Below, in pieces: positions 1 through 8,696 of a stretch of DNA of 64,000 bases; position 1 is the first letter of the stretch, and each line of letters opens with the position of its first letter. The DNA is from Noviherbaspirillum cavernae. GTDB lineage: Bacteria > Pseudomonadota > Gammaproteobacteria > Burkholderiales > Burkholderiaceae_D. Position numbers and translations under genes: made by a program. The stretch spans positions 62,001 through 126,000 of the forward strand of contig NZ_QYUN01000002.1 in NCBI RefSeq assembly GCF_003590875.1, in the 5' to 3' direction. Below the pieces are notes generated by a model. That model worked only from the letters and a program-made list of their open reading frames with translations, was not told the origin of the DNA and ran no database searches.

Positions 1-2
1 TC

Positions 3-572
3 AAGGCGCAAAAGGAGGGAGTGGTAGTTGTCGACGAGAGCAGGAATCCTGGTGCATTCAAGATTTTCAGAGATATGCAGACGGATACCCGCATCCGACA
101 GCATTCGCTAATGTACCCTCCAAAATTCTTCGAGATTCTCTATGAGACTTTCAAAGCCACGGGATGGGTCAAGCTATATCTTTCATACAAAGATGGCATT
201 CCACTGGCGGGCATCATTTTTTTTCATTTTGGGAATGTGGCTACCTATGCCTACGGAGCATCGCACAACATAAGGGAAATTTCATCCTTGGGTGCCAATC
301 AAGTCGCTATGTGGACCGCCATTGTCGAGGCACACAGAGCGGGTCTGCATTATGTTGATTTTGGAGTTTCTCCGAAGGGAAATGAGGATTTGCTTGCTTA
401 CAAGGCAAAATGGGGGGCGAATGAAACCGACATGTTTTATTCCCGGAAAGGTCAAGGCCTAAGAATTTCGCGAGAGGGACGACTCAAAAAACACATGTTG
501 ACTTTAGTGTGCTCTTTACCGAGACCCCTCTATGTTTGGGTTTCTTCAAAGATAATGAAAATGTTGTTATGA
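3..572 (+). CDS. FemAB-like GNAT-fold acyl/aminoacyltransferase, 5'-truncated by the window edge
   Basis: The reading frame is open to the first base, so this is the C-terminal part of a longer protein; the GTG at 21 is probably internal. The stretch with GASHNIREISSLGANQ, then an aromatic-rich VDFG segment and a LLAYKAKWGA segment, matches the C-terminal GNAT half of FemAB-like proteins (Acetyltransf_6). Such proteins often accompany polysaccharide loci, including those of exosortase/PEP-CTERM systems. Its likely role is transfer of an acyl or aminoacyl group to a cell-surface sugar or peptide; the substrate cannot be read. It overlaps the next gene by ATGA (569-572), which implies translational coupling in one operon. 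The base composition is clearly AT-richer than the bulk of the window. Confidence 0.7.
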   Translation, partial: KAQKEGVVVVDESRNPGAFKIFRDMQTDTRIRQHSLMYPPKFFEILYETFKATGWVKLYLSYKDGIPLAGIIFFHFGNVATYAYGASHNIREISSLGANQVAMWTAIVEAHRAGLHYVDFGVSPKGNEDLLAYKAKWGANETDMFYSRKGQGLRISREGRLKKHMLTLVCSLPRPLYVWVSSKIMKMLL

Positions 573-1024
573 GTATATATAGGAGAGTCTTGGTTGCGGC
601 CATTAGAGCGATGGCTGCTCGCTGCTTTATTCCGAAATTGCGCCATTTTCTCTATCGAAGGTCGGGGTTGCCCATCGGCGATAGGACGTTTGTCAATATG
701 GGTCTTACTGTGGTGGATGATTATAAAAATTTGGTGACAATTGGAAGTCGCGTCGCAGTGGCGCCAAACGTCACTCTTATAGCCTCTTCTGATCCGAACA
801 ATTCGTGGCTGGCGAGAATCGAGCGCCTGTCAAAATGTCAGGCCATAAAGTTAGAGGATGATTGCTGGATTGGTGCTGGCGCCATAATCATGCCGGGCGT
901 TGTCGTTGGTGAGAAGGCTATCGTAGCGGCTGGAGCGGTCGTTACAAAAAGTATCGGTCCCGGTGAGATTCATGCCGGCGTTCCGGCAAGGAGAATCGGC
1001 GATATCAAGGATTACATCGCATGA
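569..1024 (+). CDS. Hexapeptide-repeat (left-handed beta-helix) O-acetyltransferase
   Basis: A 151-residue protein starting at the ATG of an ATGA overlap with the upstream gene. The frame is open further upstream to 509, but that would overlap gene 1 heavily. The second half shows the imperfect hexapeptide pattern of the CysE/Maa/WcaB class: WIGAGAIIMPGVVVGEKAIV, then AGAVVTKSI, and the usual ending HAGVPARRIG. These enzymes transfer acetyl from acetyl-CoA to a sugar hydroxyl or amine on the cytoplasmic side. Given its neighbours, it probably acetylates a repeat-unit sugar of the polysaccharide built here. It overlaps the next gene by ATGA at 1021. Confidence 0.85.
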   Translation: MSIYRRVLVAAIRAMAARCFIPKLRHFLYRRSGLPIGDRTFVNMGLTVVDDYKNLVTIGSRVAVAPNVTLIASSDPNNSWLARIERLSKCQAIKLEDDCWIGAGAIIMPGVVVGEKAIVAAGAVVTKSIGPGEIHAGVPARRIGDIKDYIA

Positions 1025-3618
1025 TTATTGAGTCAGTAGCGCCGTTACTTCAATTTATTGCATTTGTACTTGCATCAACATTTACTGGAGCAGTCCTATC
1101 CCGTTGCATTCCTTGGTCAAATTCCTCCCTAAACGCAGGTGTTCATCGTGCAGTCGGATTCGCGCTTGGGCCATTTGTACTGGGATTGGGAGCCGTCGCT
1201 GTCCTTCAATTTCTTCCCGGTTTTTCCCATGCCTTTCATCTTTGCGCCTTGGTCGTTTGGACGCTTGGAATTGGCGTATTCGCATATTTTTTTCGTCTTC
1301 CCGCGGACCACTCAGCTGCAACGCGAGCCCCGATAACTTTCGGGGAAAGAATCCTAGGCACTTTACTGGCATGTTGGGTCTTGGCATTGTTGGTGAACAC
1401 TCTATTTTTGCCACTGAATCAGAACGATGCTTTGGAGTACGCGACCGTTGGTCGGTTGCTATTTGAAACGAAAAGTCTTGCCAGTTATCCGGCGATCCAT
1501 CCAGAGCAAATAGCATCTGGTTTCTATGCCCCTTGGACACATCCACCACTCTACGTGGCGTTGATCTATGTTGCTGAAGCTATCCAAGGGCATGCGAACG
1601 AGCCAGGCTTGATGCGCCTTATTGCACCATGGTTCGCGATAGCCTCTACATGGCTTATTTTCGCGTCAGGGAACGTCATTAATCGATTGTGCGGATTTTT
1701 GGCGGCATTGATTTTTATTTCTACCCCGCTATTTTTTTTAGGCGCTGACTCTGCTGCAATTGATGCTTTGCCCGTGCTCGGCTTTGCATTGTTGATGGTA
1801 GTTATTGTGGGCGTTGATGCCCCGCCGCGAATCAGTGGCGCGATTGCCGGGTTGGCACTCGGCTTGGCTCTATGGACGCACGCACAGGCAGTATTGTTTG
1901 TTCCGCTTGGCGTCGCCGCGATTAGCCTTCGTTACGGGTATACAAATTTGCGCTCCATTCTCGTCGCGTCCACGACGATGTTAATTGTCGGATTGATGAT
2001 CGGCGGCGCACCATATATCCACAATTTCTTGTTGTTCGGCTCCCCTATTAGCGACAACCCGGCCGTTTTCACCATGCCAAAACTGGAGTGGACAGAGTAC
2101 TTTGCCTTTTCTCGCGGTCTGGACAACTGGATGGCCGTCATTCAATACGGCATTTTCAAGGGGTGGTTCGCGCTCGAAGCCTATGGTTGGTCATTTTGGC
2201 TCATGTCGCTTGGATTGATTGCAGTCGCTCGCTGTGTTGATATTCGCATGGTTCGTCAGGCCATCCAAGGAGGGACAGATGGTCTTGAGAAGCCGTTGGC
2301 CCAACTGTGCCTTTGTGCTGGCGTGGTTCTTGTTTATCTATTCGGGCTCGTCATTTCGGTCGCTCTTGGCGTGGATCTCATGATCAAGAACGAGCGTTAT
2401 ATGCTCGTCATCTTGCCGCTGGTATCGATCTTGGGTGGCTTTGGCTGCTACCGTTTATTTAGGAAAGCGGCTCTCATAATTGTCAACACCGAGCAGCTAG
2501 CTTGGAAACGGGATTTGTTATTTGTTGGGGCCATTCTCATTAGTTGGGCGTGTGTTCTCCAACTTGGCTTGCTGGGTTGGCATTATCGCTGGCGCTATAT
2601 TCCTGATTCAAATGAAATAGTTCAAACCGGCTCCGTCACCACGATGACGCATGATCGCGAGACCGGCTCGACGAGATTTCAGCAGATTCTTGATAGTTTC
2701 TTAAATATTCGCGTGATGCACTGGGTCGCGTTGGAAGTCCCCCGCGAGGCCGTGATCTTGTCCTTGCGGCCTGCCGATATGTATTACTCGCATCGCCGGA
2801 TGGTGAGCTATCTTGATCCGCGCATGCTTGCCGTTTATCGGGAAGATGATCCCGTCAAAGCTGCATCCCTGCTTCGAGGTTTGGGAATTCAATATATCCA
2901 CGTGCCAGATTATGGCCTTCCAGTCCTGTATAACACAGTGCTTGATCAAATTGTCGCCGATCCCAAGCTGACAAGACTTGCTTATTCTGCCGGTGGCACA
3001 CAGCTTTACAAGTTGGAGGACAGTGGGCAGCGCTTTGTGGAGCTGCGAAATTTCACAACAGATGAAAATGTTTGGACACAGTGGCCGCAAACTCAGTGGG
3101 GAGGCTACCGAGTGTTTGGCGCTATAGGGGTTGTGCCGGTGGAGGTCGCCAGCCACGAAGTGTCTGTTACGAACTGGCGTATTCCATTTTTTCATCGAGA
3201 CTTTTCGACCATGATGGCCACCGGGTTCGGAACCCCGTTCGCCCATGCGAAGAATGGCACGCTGCTTCCTGTTGTTGGGGGGGGGGAGTACAGGATTGGG
3301 CTTGATTTGCAGGGTAGGGGTTATATCCGAATATGGGTGGCTCAGTTTGGATCCAGAGGAAACCTGCTGCGGGACTTTGACCGGCAAAGCGCGGATAGAT
3401 TAGGCGAAGTCGTGTTGGGGGCTGATAACCAGCTAAAGAAATTTCGTCGTCGACTGTTGGTGCTGCCGGAAGCCAAATATATAAGGATTGGGGTTGAGCG
3501 TCTTGGTCATTCAGAGCTAACGATCAAGAATTCAGAACTAAGCATACTCAAGCCTGCCGGGGCCGATCACTCGAATTACTCGTTATTTGAGAGAGGCGTG
3601 TCCGCCAGTGACCGCTAG
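1021..3618 (+). CDS. GT-C type membrane glycosyltransferase (ArnT/PMT-like) with C-terminal soluble domain
   Basis: An 865-residue protein. Roughly residues 1-520 are a series of about 12 hydrophobic segments typical of GT-C enzymes that use polyprenyl-phosphate sugars, with an acidic-residue loop after the first segments (LPLNQNDALEYATVGRLL) and a later extracytoplasmic loop (SDNPAVFTMPKLEWTEYF). The last ~330 residues are soluble and probably periplasmic. Likely role: transfer of a sugar from a lipid carrier to the surface glycan. The start overlaps the acetyltransferase stop by 4 bp. A run of ten G (3277-3286) lies in frame at about residues 753-756. Loss or gain of one G would truncate the C-terminal ~110 residues. 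Family assignment is by topology, not by a strict signature. Confidence 0.7.
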   Translation: MIIESVAPLLQFIAFVLASTFTGAVLSRCIPWSNSSLNAGVHRAVGFALGPFVLGLGAVAVLQFLPGFSHAFHLCALVVWTLGIGVFAYFFRLPADHSAATRAPITFGERILGTLLACWVLALLVNTLFLPLNQNDALEYATVGRLLFETKSLASYPAIHPEQIASGFYAPWTHPPLYVALIYVAEAIQGHANEPGLMRLIAPWFAIASTWLIFASGNVINRLCGFLAALIFISTPLFFLGADSAAIDALPVLGFALLMVVIVGVDAPPRISGAIAGLALGLALWTHAQAVLFVPLGVAAISLRYGYTNLRSILVASTTMLIVGLMIGGAPYIHNFLLFGSPISDNPAVFTMPKLEWTEYFAFSRGLDNWMAVIQYGIFKGWFALEAYGWSFWLMSLGLIAVARCVDIRMVRQAIQGGTDGLEKPLAQLCLCAGVVLVYLFGLVISVALGVDLMIKNERYMLVILPLVSILGGFGCYRLFRKAALIIVNTEQLAWKRDLLFVGAILISWACVLQLGLLGWHYRWRYIPDSNEIVQTGSVTTMTHDRETGSTRFQQILDSFLNIRVMHWVALEVPREAVILSLRPADMYYSHRRMVSYLDPRMLAVYREDDPVKAASLLRGLGIQYIHVPDYGLPVLYNTVLDQIVADPKLTRLAYSAGGTQLYKLEDSGQRFVELRNFTTDENVWTQWPQTQWGGYRVFGAIGVVPVEVASHEVSVTNWRIPFFHRDFSTMMATGFGTPFAHAKNGTLLPVVGGGEYRIGLDLQGRGYIRIWVAQFGSRGNLLRDFDRQSADRLGEVVLGADNQLKKFRRRLLVLPEAKYIRIGVERLGHSELTIKNSELSILKPAGADHSNYSLFERGVSASDR
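3277..3286 (+). repeat. Homopolymeric G10 tract inside the GT-C gene
   Basis: Ten consecutive G on the coding strand, after GTTGTT and before AGTACAGG. The tract encodes part of a VVGGGEYRIG segment, so ten is the in-frame number. Long poly-G runs inside surface-glycan genes are classic slipped-strand contingency tracts in host-associated bacteria. A sequencing length error at this site is also possible. Confidence 0.85.
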
Positions 3619-3659
3619 GGGCGAGCACGCGCTGTATATTCAGCAATTGATACAAAAAG

Positions 3660-4946
3660 ATGAATGCTGTAGCGGCGCGACAAAATATGCTACGTAGAAT
3701 GCAAACTGTCCTTCGCCGCCCATTTTTTGTCCTTATCGGGGGAGCTGGTCTAGCTCAATTAATAACCTTCTTGAGCGCGCCACTTCTGACGCGATTATAT
3801 GCTCCAGAAGCATTTGGCTTGCTATCGTTGTTCGGAACCTCGCTCGCCGTACTGGGCTCCATTGCCGGGTGGCGTTATGAACAGGCCGTGATCGGCGAGG
3901 CCGTCGACAAGTTTGCGGATGACCTTGTCGTACTGGCAGGCTTGCTTGCGCTGTCATTGGCGCTGCTGTTGCCATTCATCCGGCCGGTGATCCTGCCTTG
4001 GCTTCATGCGCCTTCCTACATATCCGAAGCGGTCACATGGCTCGCGCCCGCCTTGGTCGCCTATGTGATGGGCCAGGCCTTGACGAACTGGCTGGTCCGA
4101 AAAGGCGGATTTCGCATTACGTCCGCGAGCAAGATCATTCAGGCATCGACTGTTCTGGCGGTATCCCTCTGCGCGACAGGGTCGATTCAAGGATTGACTG
4201 TTGCCAGCATGGGCGGTTACGCGGCCGCATGCGTGGTGTTGTTGATCGGGGCGCACCGCATGGGATGGTTGCGCGACACGGTTCGGCCCAAAGACCTGCT
4301 TCATGTTATCCGACGTCATGTCAAATTTCCGCTTGCGGGAGCTTTGCCTGCATTGTTCGACAGCCTGTCCATGCTGCTGCCGGTGTACTGGGTCGCCATC
4401 TATTTCAGCGCAAACGACACGGGTCAGTTCGGCCTCAGCCGTCAGGTGCTGGCAGCGCCGTTGGGAATGATCTCTGTCGTGGTTTCCCAGTTGCTGATGA
4501 AGCGGTTCGCCGATGCAAAATTCGCCAATGCCAGCATGCTTCCCTACCTGAAAAAGACATGTCTGGTAATGTTCGGGCCCATATTGGTACTGGGACTGAT
4601 TGTTTCCTTTGCAGCATCGGATATATTTGCGTGGCTGTTCGGGAATGGGTGGCGCAACGCCGGCGCAATCTCGCAGTGGATGGTCTGGGCCTATATTGCA
4701 CCGATGCTGGTATCGCCATTGAGCGGCATTATGCTGGTGTTACGAAGGGTCGGCTCCAATGGCGCATGGCAGATTCTGCACTGCGCCGGGCTGTTATCCA
4801 TCATGTCGCTGATGACGTTCTCGAGCATTGAGCAATTTATCCGCATGCTTGTGTTTTTTGAAATATTCTCTTACGCCATTTATGCTGCATTGATTGCATA
4901 TGCTTTACACGATTACGAAAAAGCCAGGCGAGTCAACGTCAACTAG
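3660..4946 (+). CDS. Wzx-type polysaccharide flippase (MOP superfamily)
   Basis: A 428-residue polytopic membrane protein with about 12 hydrophobic segments. It opens with a basic N-terminus followed by GGAGLAQLITFLSAPLLTR and LYAPEAFGLLSLF, the characteristic start of RfbX/Wzx-like flippases, and has a central EQAVIGE segment. It should translocate undecaprenyl-PP-linked repeat units across the inner membrane. It lies 41 bp after the GT-C gene, and the next membrane protein gene overlaps its end. GC content rises here relative to the first 3.6 kb. An alternative start is the ATG at codon 10 (MLRRMQ). Confidence 0.85.
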   Translation: MNAVAARQNMLRRMQTVLRRPFFVLIGGAGLAQLITFLSAPLLTRLYAPEAFGLLSLFGTSLAVLGSIAGWRYEQAVIGEAVDKFADDLVVLAGLLALSLALLLPFIRPVILPWLHAPSYISEAVTWLAPALVAYVMGQALTNWLVRKGGFRITSASKIIQASTVLAVSLCATGSIQGLTVASMGGYAAACVVLLIGAHRMGWLRDTVRPKDLLHVIRRHVKFPLAGALPALFDSLSMLLPVYWVAIYFSANDTGQFGLSRQVLAAPLGMISVVVSQLLMKRFADAKFANASMLPYLKKTCLVMFGPILVLGLIVSFAASDIFAWLFGNGWRNAGAISQWMVWAYIAPMLVSPLSGIMLVLRRVGSNGAWQILHCAGLLSIMSLMTFSSIEQFIRMLVFFEIFSYAIYAALIAYALHDYEKARRVNVN

Positions 4947-6882
4947 GAGCGCATCTTCTCGCGCGGATGGAGTCTATTGCGCAATCTATGGCGGGGTAAT
5001 GCTATGGCTTCTGCTTGGCTTGTTGAGGGCGCCCACAATGAAGAGCATTGCCGGATATCTACTCTATGTGGCGGTCTTTTCCCTGTCGGCATACCTGTTG
5101 TGGCGGATGGCGCCGCTGGGTGGGCGGCGTGTGGCGCTGCGGTCCAGTCGATCATTGGACGCGATCAAGTATGTCCTTGTCGCCTGCGCGATCGCTTTTC
5201 CCTTCTTTCACTGGTTTCAGCTTGGCGGGATGCCGCTATGGCAGGCATTTCAAGCGCAGGACCATATAGAGGCGGTGCTGGTCCGTCAGCGCATCTTCTC
5301 GGGCGCTGAGGCAATCTGGCGATATGGTGCCAGTCTGAACATCCTTGCCATGCTGCCGCTGCTTGTCCTGCTAGGCCTGGTGAAGAAAAGCCGCTGGTTC
5401 TGGCCCATGGCTTTATATGCGCTTGTCTATGCGGCATCCCTCATGCAGAAGAGCCATGTGATCGTGGTGCTGCTTCCGGCGACGATCTATGCAATCGGTA
5501 TCAGGAATTTCCGACTAGCAGCCAAGCTATGCCTTGTCTCGGGCGCTGCGGTCGTCACGCTGATACTCGGAGCGAATCCGCACCTGCGCGCGACGCTGGA
5601 CGGAATCATGCCAGTGGCTGTTGCCGCTACGGTGCCCGCCGCTGCGGATACGCATCGTCCGGGTGAAAAATGGGTCGCCTATGGCAGCCGTTTGCAGTCC
5701 GGCGTTCCCGGGCGGTTTTCTTCAAACAGCGCGTTTTACCTGGATGGCACAAACACCATTTTCCTCCGCCCGTCAGACGACCGCTGGACGTTCGGGCGCG
5801 AAGATTTTCAACTGGAGTTCTGGGTTTTTCCCTTGAGTCATCCGGCTCCCGGCAACTCCGCCACACTCTTCTGGAACGGCCCGGTACACGATGACTACAG
5901 CGGCGCGACGCGCATTTTCCATGGCACGCATCCAACTGGCGTGCCGTATGTCGCCTTCGCCACCTACGACCGCTCGGGAACGTTTTCCACATCGTTCGGC
6001 GCGAAACCTGAAGTGCAATTGAAAGTAAACCAATGGAACCATGTCGCCTTTGCCAGAAAAGGCCGTACCTTGTACATCGGCGTCAATGGCGTGATGGACT
6101 GGAGCACGGACCGGATCGCGGACTTGACGTTGCAGCAGAAAGCGAGACGGATCGTGCAGTTCGGTGGCCAGTTCGGCAAGGAGTACCGGGTACTGTCGGA
6201 TCCGCTTTTCAAGGGCTATCTTGATGAGATCGTACTTGCCAAAGGAGTGGTCAAGTACACGGACAATTACGCTGTGCCCGACCATCCGGCTTCCGCCAAA
6301 TCTGTCGCGTTTGATGATGTTACCGGGTTCGAAGCTGTTTCCAGGATGTTGAATCGAGAGCCTGCCTTGTTGAAAAATCTGATCCCATCTTGGGCTAACA
6401 GTCTCTTGCATAGGGTATTGTTTGTTCCGGGCGAGGTGGTCGGACAATGGTTTGCGGTGATTCCCGATGAGATTCCCTTCGCGCAGGGATGCGGCTACCG
6501 CCCGCTGGCGGCGTTGCTCGGTTGTCCGCATGTCAATTTTTCGGAAGCGGTGTATACGCTCTATAACCCGTATCTTGTGGAGCAGGGAGTCGAGGGCACC
6601 ATGAATGCCGCGAGTTTCATGGAGGATTACGCAAATTTCGGCATGCCGGGCCTTGTACTTGGCGGGATGCTGCTTGCAGTCCTGCTCTACGGCCTGGGAG
6701 TGCTGTTTGCCGGACGTCGCCGCGTTGGCGTTGCGCTCAACATCGTGCCGCTTATGTACCTGTCCTCCGGCGCATTGCTAACTCTTTTGTTGTCCGGTGG
6801 CTGGTTGGCTACACTCTGTCTGTATGCGGTTTTTTACGACGACTTTGATAATCGGTTGGAAGGCGATGTATGTGTGGCGTAG
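4900..6882 (+). CDS. Wzy/O-antigen-polymerase-like membrane protein with an embedded LamG-like domain
   Basis: A 660-residue protein. The N-terminal ~225 residues contain about six hydrophobic segments, and the last ~60 residues contain two more. Between them, about residues 265-455, lies a soluble beta-rich region with the layout of LamG/concanavalin-like domains: FYLDGTNTIFLRP, LEFWVFPLS, a QWNHVAFARKGRTLYIGVNG segment and a GYLDEIVLAKGV ending. From position and topology it is probably the polymerase of this locus, with the LamG domain facing the periplasm. The start at 4900 overlaps wzx by 47 bp. I prefer it to the ATG at 4999 because the residues between them complete the first transmembrane helix. 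It overlaps asnB by 13 bp. Confidence 0.65.
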   Translation: MLYTITKKPGESTSTRSASSRADGVYCAIYGGVMLWLLLGLLRAPTMKSIAGYLLYVAVFSLSAYLLWRMAPLGGRRVALRSSRSLDAIKYVLVACAIAFPFFHWFQLGGMPLWQAFQAQDHIEAVLVRQRIFSGAEAIWRYGASLNILAMLPLLVLLGLVKKSRWFWPMALYALVYAASLMQKSHVIVVLLPATIYAIGIRNFRLAAKLCLVSGAAVVTLILGANPHLRATLDGIMPVAVAATVPAAADTHRPGEKWVAYGSRLQSGVPGRFSSNSAFYLDGTNTIFLRPSDDRWTFGREDFQLEFWVFPLSHPAPGNSATLFWNGPVHDDYSGATRIFHGTHPTGVPYVAFATYDRSGTFSTSFGAKPEVQLKVNQWNHVAFARKGRTLYIGVNGVMDWSTDRIADLTLQQKARRIVQFGGQFGKEYRVLSDPLFKGYLDEIVLAKGVVKYTDNYAVPDHPASAKSVAFDDVTGFEAVSRMLNREPALLKNLIPSWANSLLHRVLFVPGEVVGQWFAVIPDEIPFAQGCGYRPLAALLGCPHVNFSEAVYTLYNPYLVEQGVEGTMNAASFMEDYANFGMPGLVLGGMLLAVLLYGLGVLFAGRRRVGVALNIVPLMYLSSGALLTLLLSGGWLATLCLYAVFYDDFDNRLEGDVCVA

Positions 6883-8696
6883 CAGGATATATTGATAAAA
6901 AAGAGAATGTCGTCCAGCAGTCGTTGATCAGTGCGATGACGGAGGTGATCTCTCATCGAGGACCGGACGCCTTTGGACACTATCTGGGCCGGAACTTTGC
7001 GCTGGGGCATCGTCGTCTGGCGATCGTCGATTTGAGCGAAGACGGACGGCAGCCGATGCAATATCCGGCGACTGGCTGCGTCATTACTTACAACGGCGAA
7101 ATTTACAACTATCTGGAATTGCGCGCCGAACTGGAGTCGGCCGGATATCAATTTCATACGAAGACCGATACTGAGGTTATTCTCGCCGCCTATGCAGCAT
7201 GGGGCGAGGCATGCGTGCAGCGCTTCAACGGCATGTGGTCTTTTGCCATCTACGATCCGCATAAAGAGATTCTTTTCTGCTCGCGGGATCGCTTTGGCGT
7301 CAAGCCGTTCTACTATCTCGACGATGCCGGCCGGTTCGCCTTCGGCTCGGAGATCAGGCAGTTGCTGCCACTCGCCGGAGCGCAGGCAAACGAGCAGGTC
7401 GTACTCGATTTTTTGCTCACCAGCTTCGCGGACCATGCCGACGAAACCTTTTTCAAAGGGATACACAAGCTGCCTGCCGGGCACAATCTTATCTATGACC
7501 TGAACAGTCATGTGTTCCGCATTGAACGGTTCTATCGCATCACGCAGCAGCCGCAATGGACCTCGAAGGGCGTCGAGCAGGCTGCCGGCGACTATGTCGG
7601 CCTGCTCGATGATGCCGTCAAGGTGCGCCTGCGCGCGGACGTGCCGGTCGGCACTTGTCTGAGCGGAGGACTCGACAGTTCGAGCGTGGCGACGCTGGCC
7701 GCAAAGAGGTATGCACCGCTGGCCGGGAAGCCCTTTATCGGCATCACCGCGATCGGTGAATCGCCCCGGACGGACGAGTCAGCTTTTGCTCAGGAGGTGG
7801 CAAAGGAGGGGGGCATGAAGTGGGTCCCCTTGCGTCCCACATACGATGACTTCGTGCGCACCCTGCCGGATGTCGTGGCGGCACAGGAAGAGCCGTATGC
7901 GGGTCCTTCGGTCAATATGCAATGGTTCGTGATGCGCACCGCGCGGGAGCAAGGCATCACGGTGCTGCTTGATGGTCAGGGCGGCGACGAGACCTTGCTT
8001 GGGTACGAAAAATATTACGCGGCCCACATCGCCACTGTCTGGCGGGAAAAGGGCGTCTTCAGTGCCGTGCGAGCGGTCCTGGATGCACGACGCAACAACG
8101 CGAAGATGGGCTTTCTGAACACGGCAAAGTATCTGATCGCAGGCCTTTCCGCGCCCGCCCGTTATCGCTTCTATCGATACCAGCATCGCTACCTCAAAGC
8201 GCTGCCGCCGCTGCCAAGCCAATTGTCGGCCTATTCGCGCGCATGCCTTGATGAATTCGCATTGCAGGAGCTGGAGATCTCGAAAACCAATCTGCCGATC
8301 CTGCTGCGCTATGAAGACAAGAACTCCATGGCGCACAGCATCGAGACGCGTCTGCCGTTTCTCGACTATCGCGCGCTGGAAGCAGCGCTGTCGATTCCGG
8401 CAGGGTTCAAGATCAAGGACGGATGGACCAAGTGGGTGCTGCGAAAAGGCATGGCGGACAAGATGCCGGCGTCGATTGTATGGCGCAAGAACAAGCTGGG
8501 GTTCGAAGCGCCCGAAGATCTCTGGCTTGGAAAGCACCGTTCGCAAATGAAAAGCACGGTTCTCGCATCACCGCTTTTGAACAAGCTGTGTGACATCGCC
8601 ACCCTGGGGGCAATGTACGAGAAGCTCGATCTGCGCACGCAATGGAGGCTCTACAGCACGGCGTTGTGGGAAGAGAAATTCGGTGTCCGCTCATGA
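6870..8696 (+). CDS. asnB: Glutamine-hydrolysing asparagine synthetase-type amidotransferase
   Basis: A 608-residue class II amidotransferase. The start MCGVAGY exposes the catalytic Cys2 after Met removal. The N-terminal Ntn glutaminase half has SHRGPDAFG, GHRRLAIVDLS and YNGEIYN. The C-terminal synthetase half has the PP-loop SGGLDSSS at about residues 264-271 and a YEDKNSMAHSIETRLPFLD segment. The biochemical reaction is ATP-dependent amidation using glutamine. In polysaccharide loci these AsnB homologues usually amidate uronic acids or other sugar carboxylates rather than aspartate, and that is my inference here. It overlaps the genes on both sides, which supports a single operon. Confidence 0.88.
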   Translation: MCGVAGYIDKKENVVQQSLISAMTEVISHRGPDAFGHYLGRNFALGHRRLAIVDLSEDGRQPMQYPATGCVITYNGEIYNYLELRAELESAGYQFHTKTDTEVILAAYAAWGEACVQRFNGMWSFAIYDPHKEILFCSRDRFGVKPFYYLDDAGRFAFGSEIRQLLPLAGAQANEQVVLDFLLTSFADHADETFFKGIHKLPAGHNLIYDLNSHVFRIERFYRITQQPQWTSKGVEQAAGDYVGLLDDAVKVRLRADVPVGTCLSGGLDSSSVATLAAKRYAPLAGKPFIGITAIGESPRTDESAFAQEVAKEGGMKWVPLRPTYDDFVRTLPDVVAAQEEPYAGPSVNMQWFVMRTAREQGITVLLDGQGGDETLLGYEKYYAAHIATVWREKGVFSAVRAVLDARRNNAKMGFLNTAKYLIAGLSAPARYRFYRYQHRYLKALPPLPSQLSAYSRACLDEFALQELEISKTNLPILLRYEDKNSMAHSIETRLPFLDYRALEAALSIPAGFKIKDGWTKWVLRKGMADKMPASIVWRKNKLGFEAPEDLWLGKHRSQMKSTVLASPLLNKLCDIATLGAMYEKLDLRTQWRLYSTALWEEKFGVRS

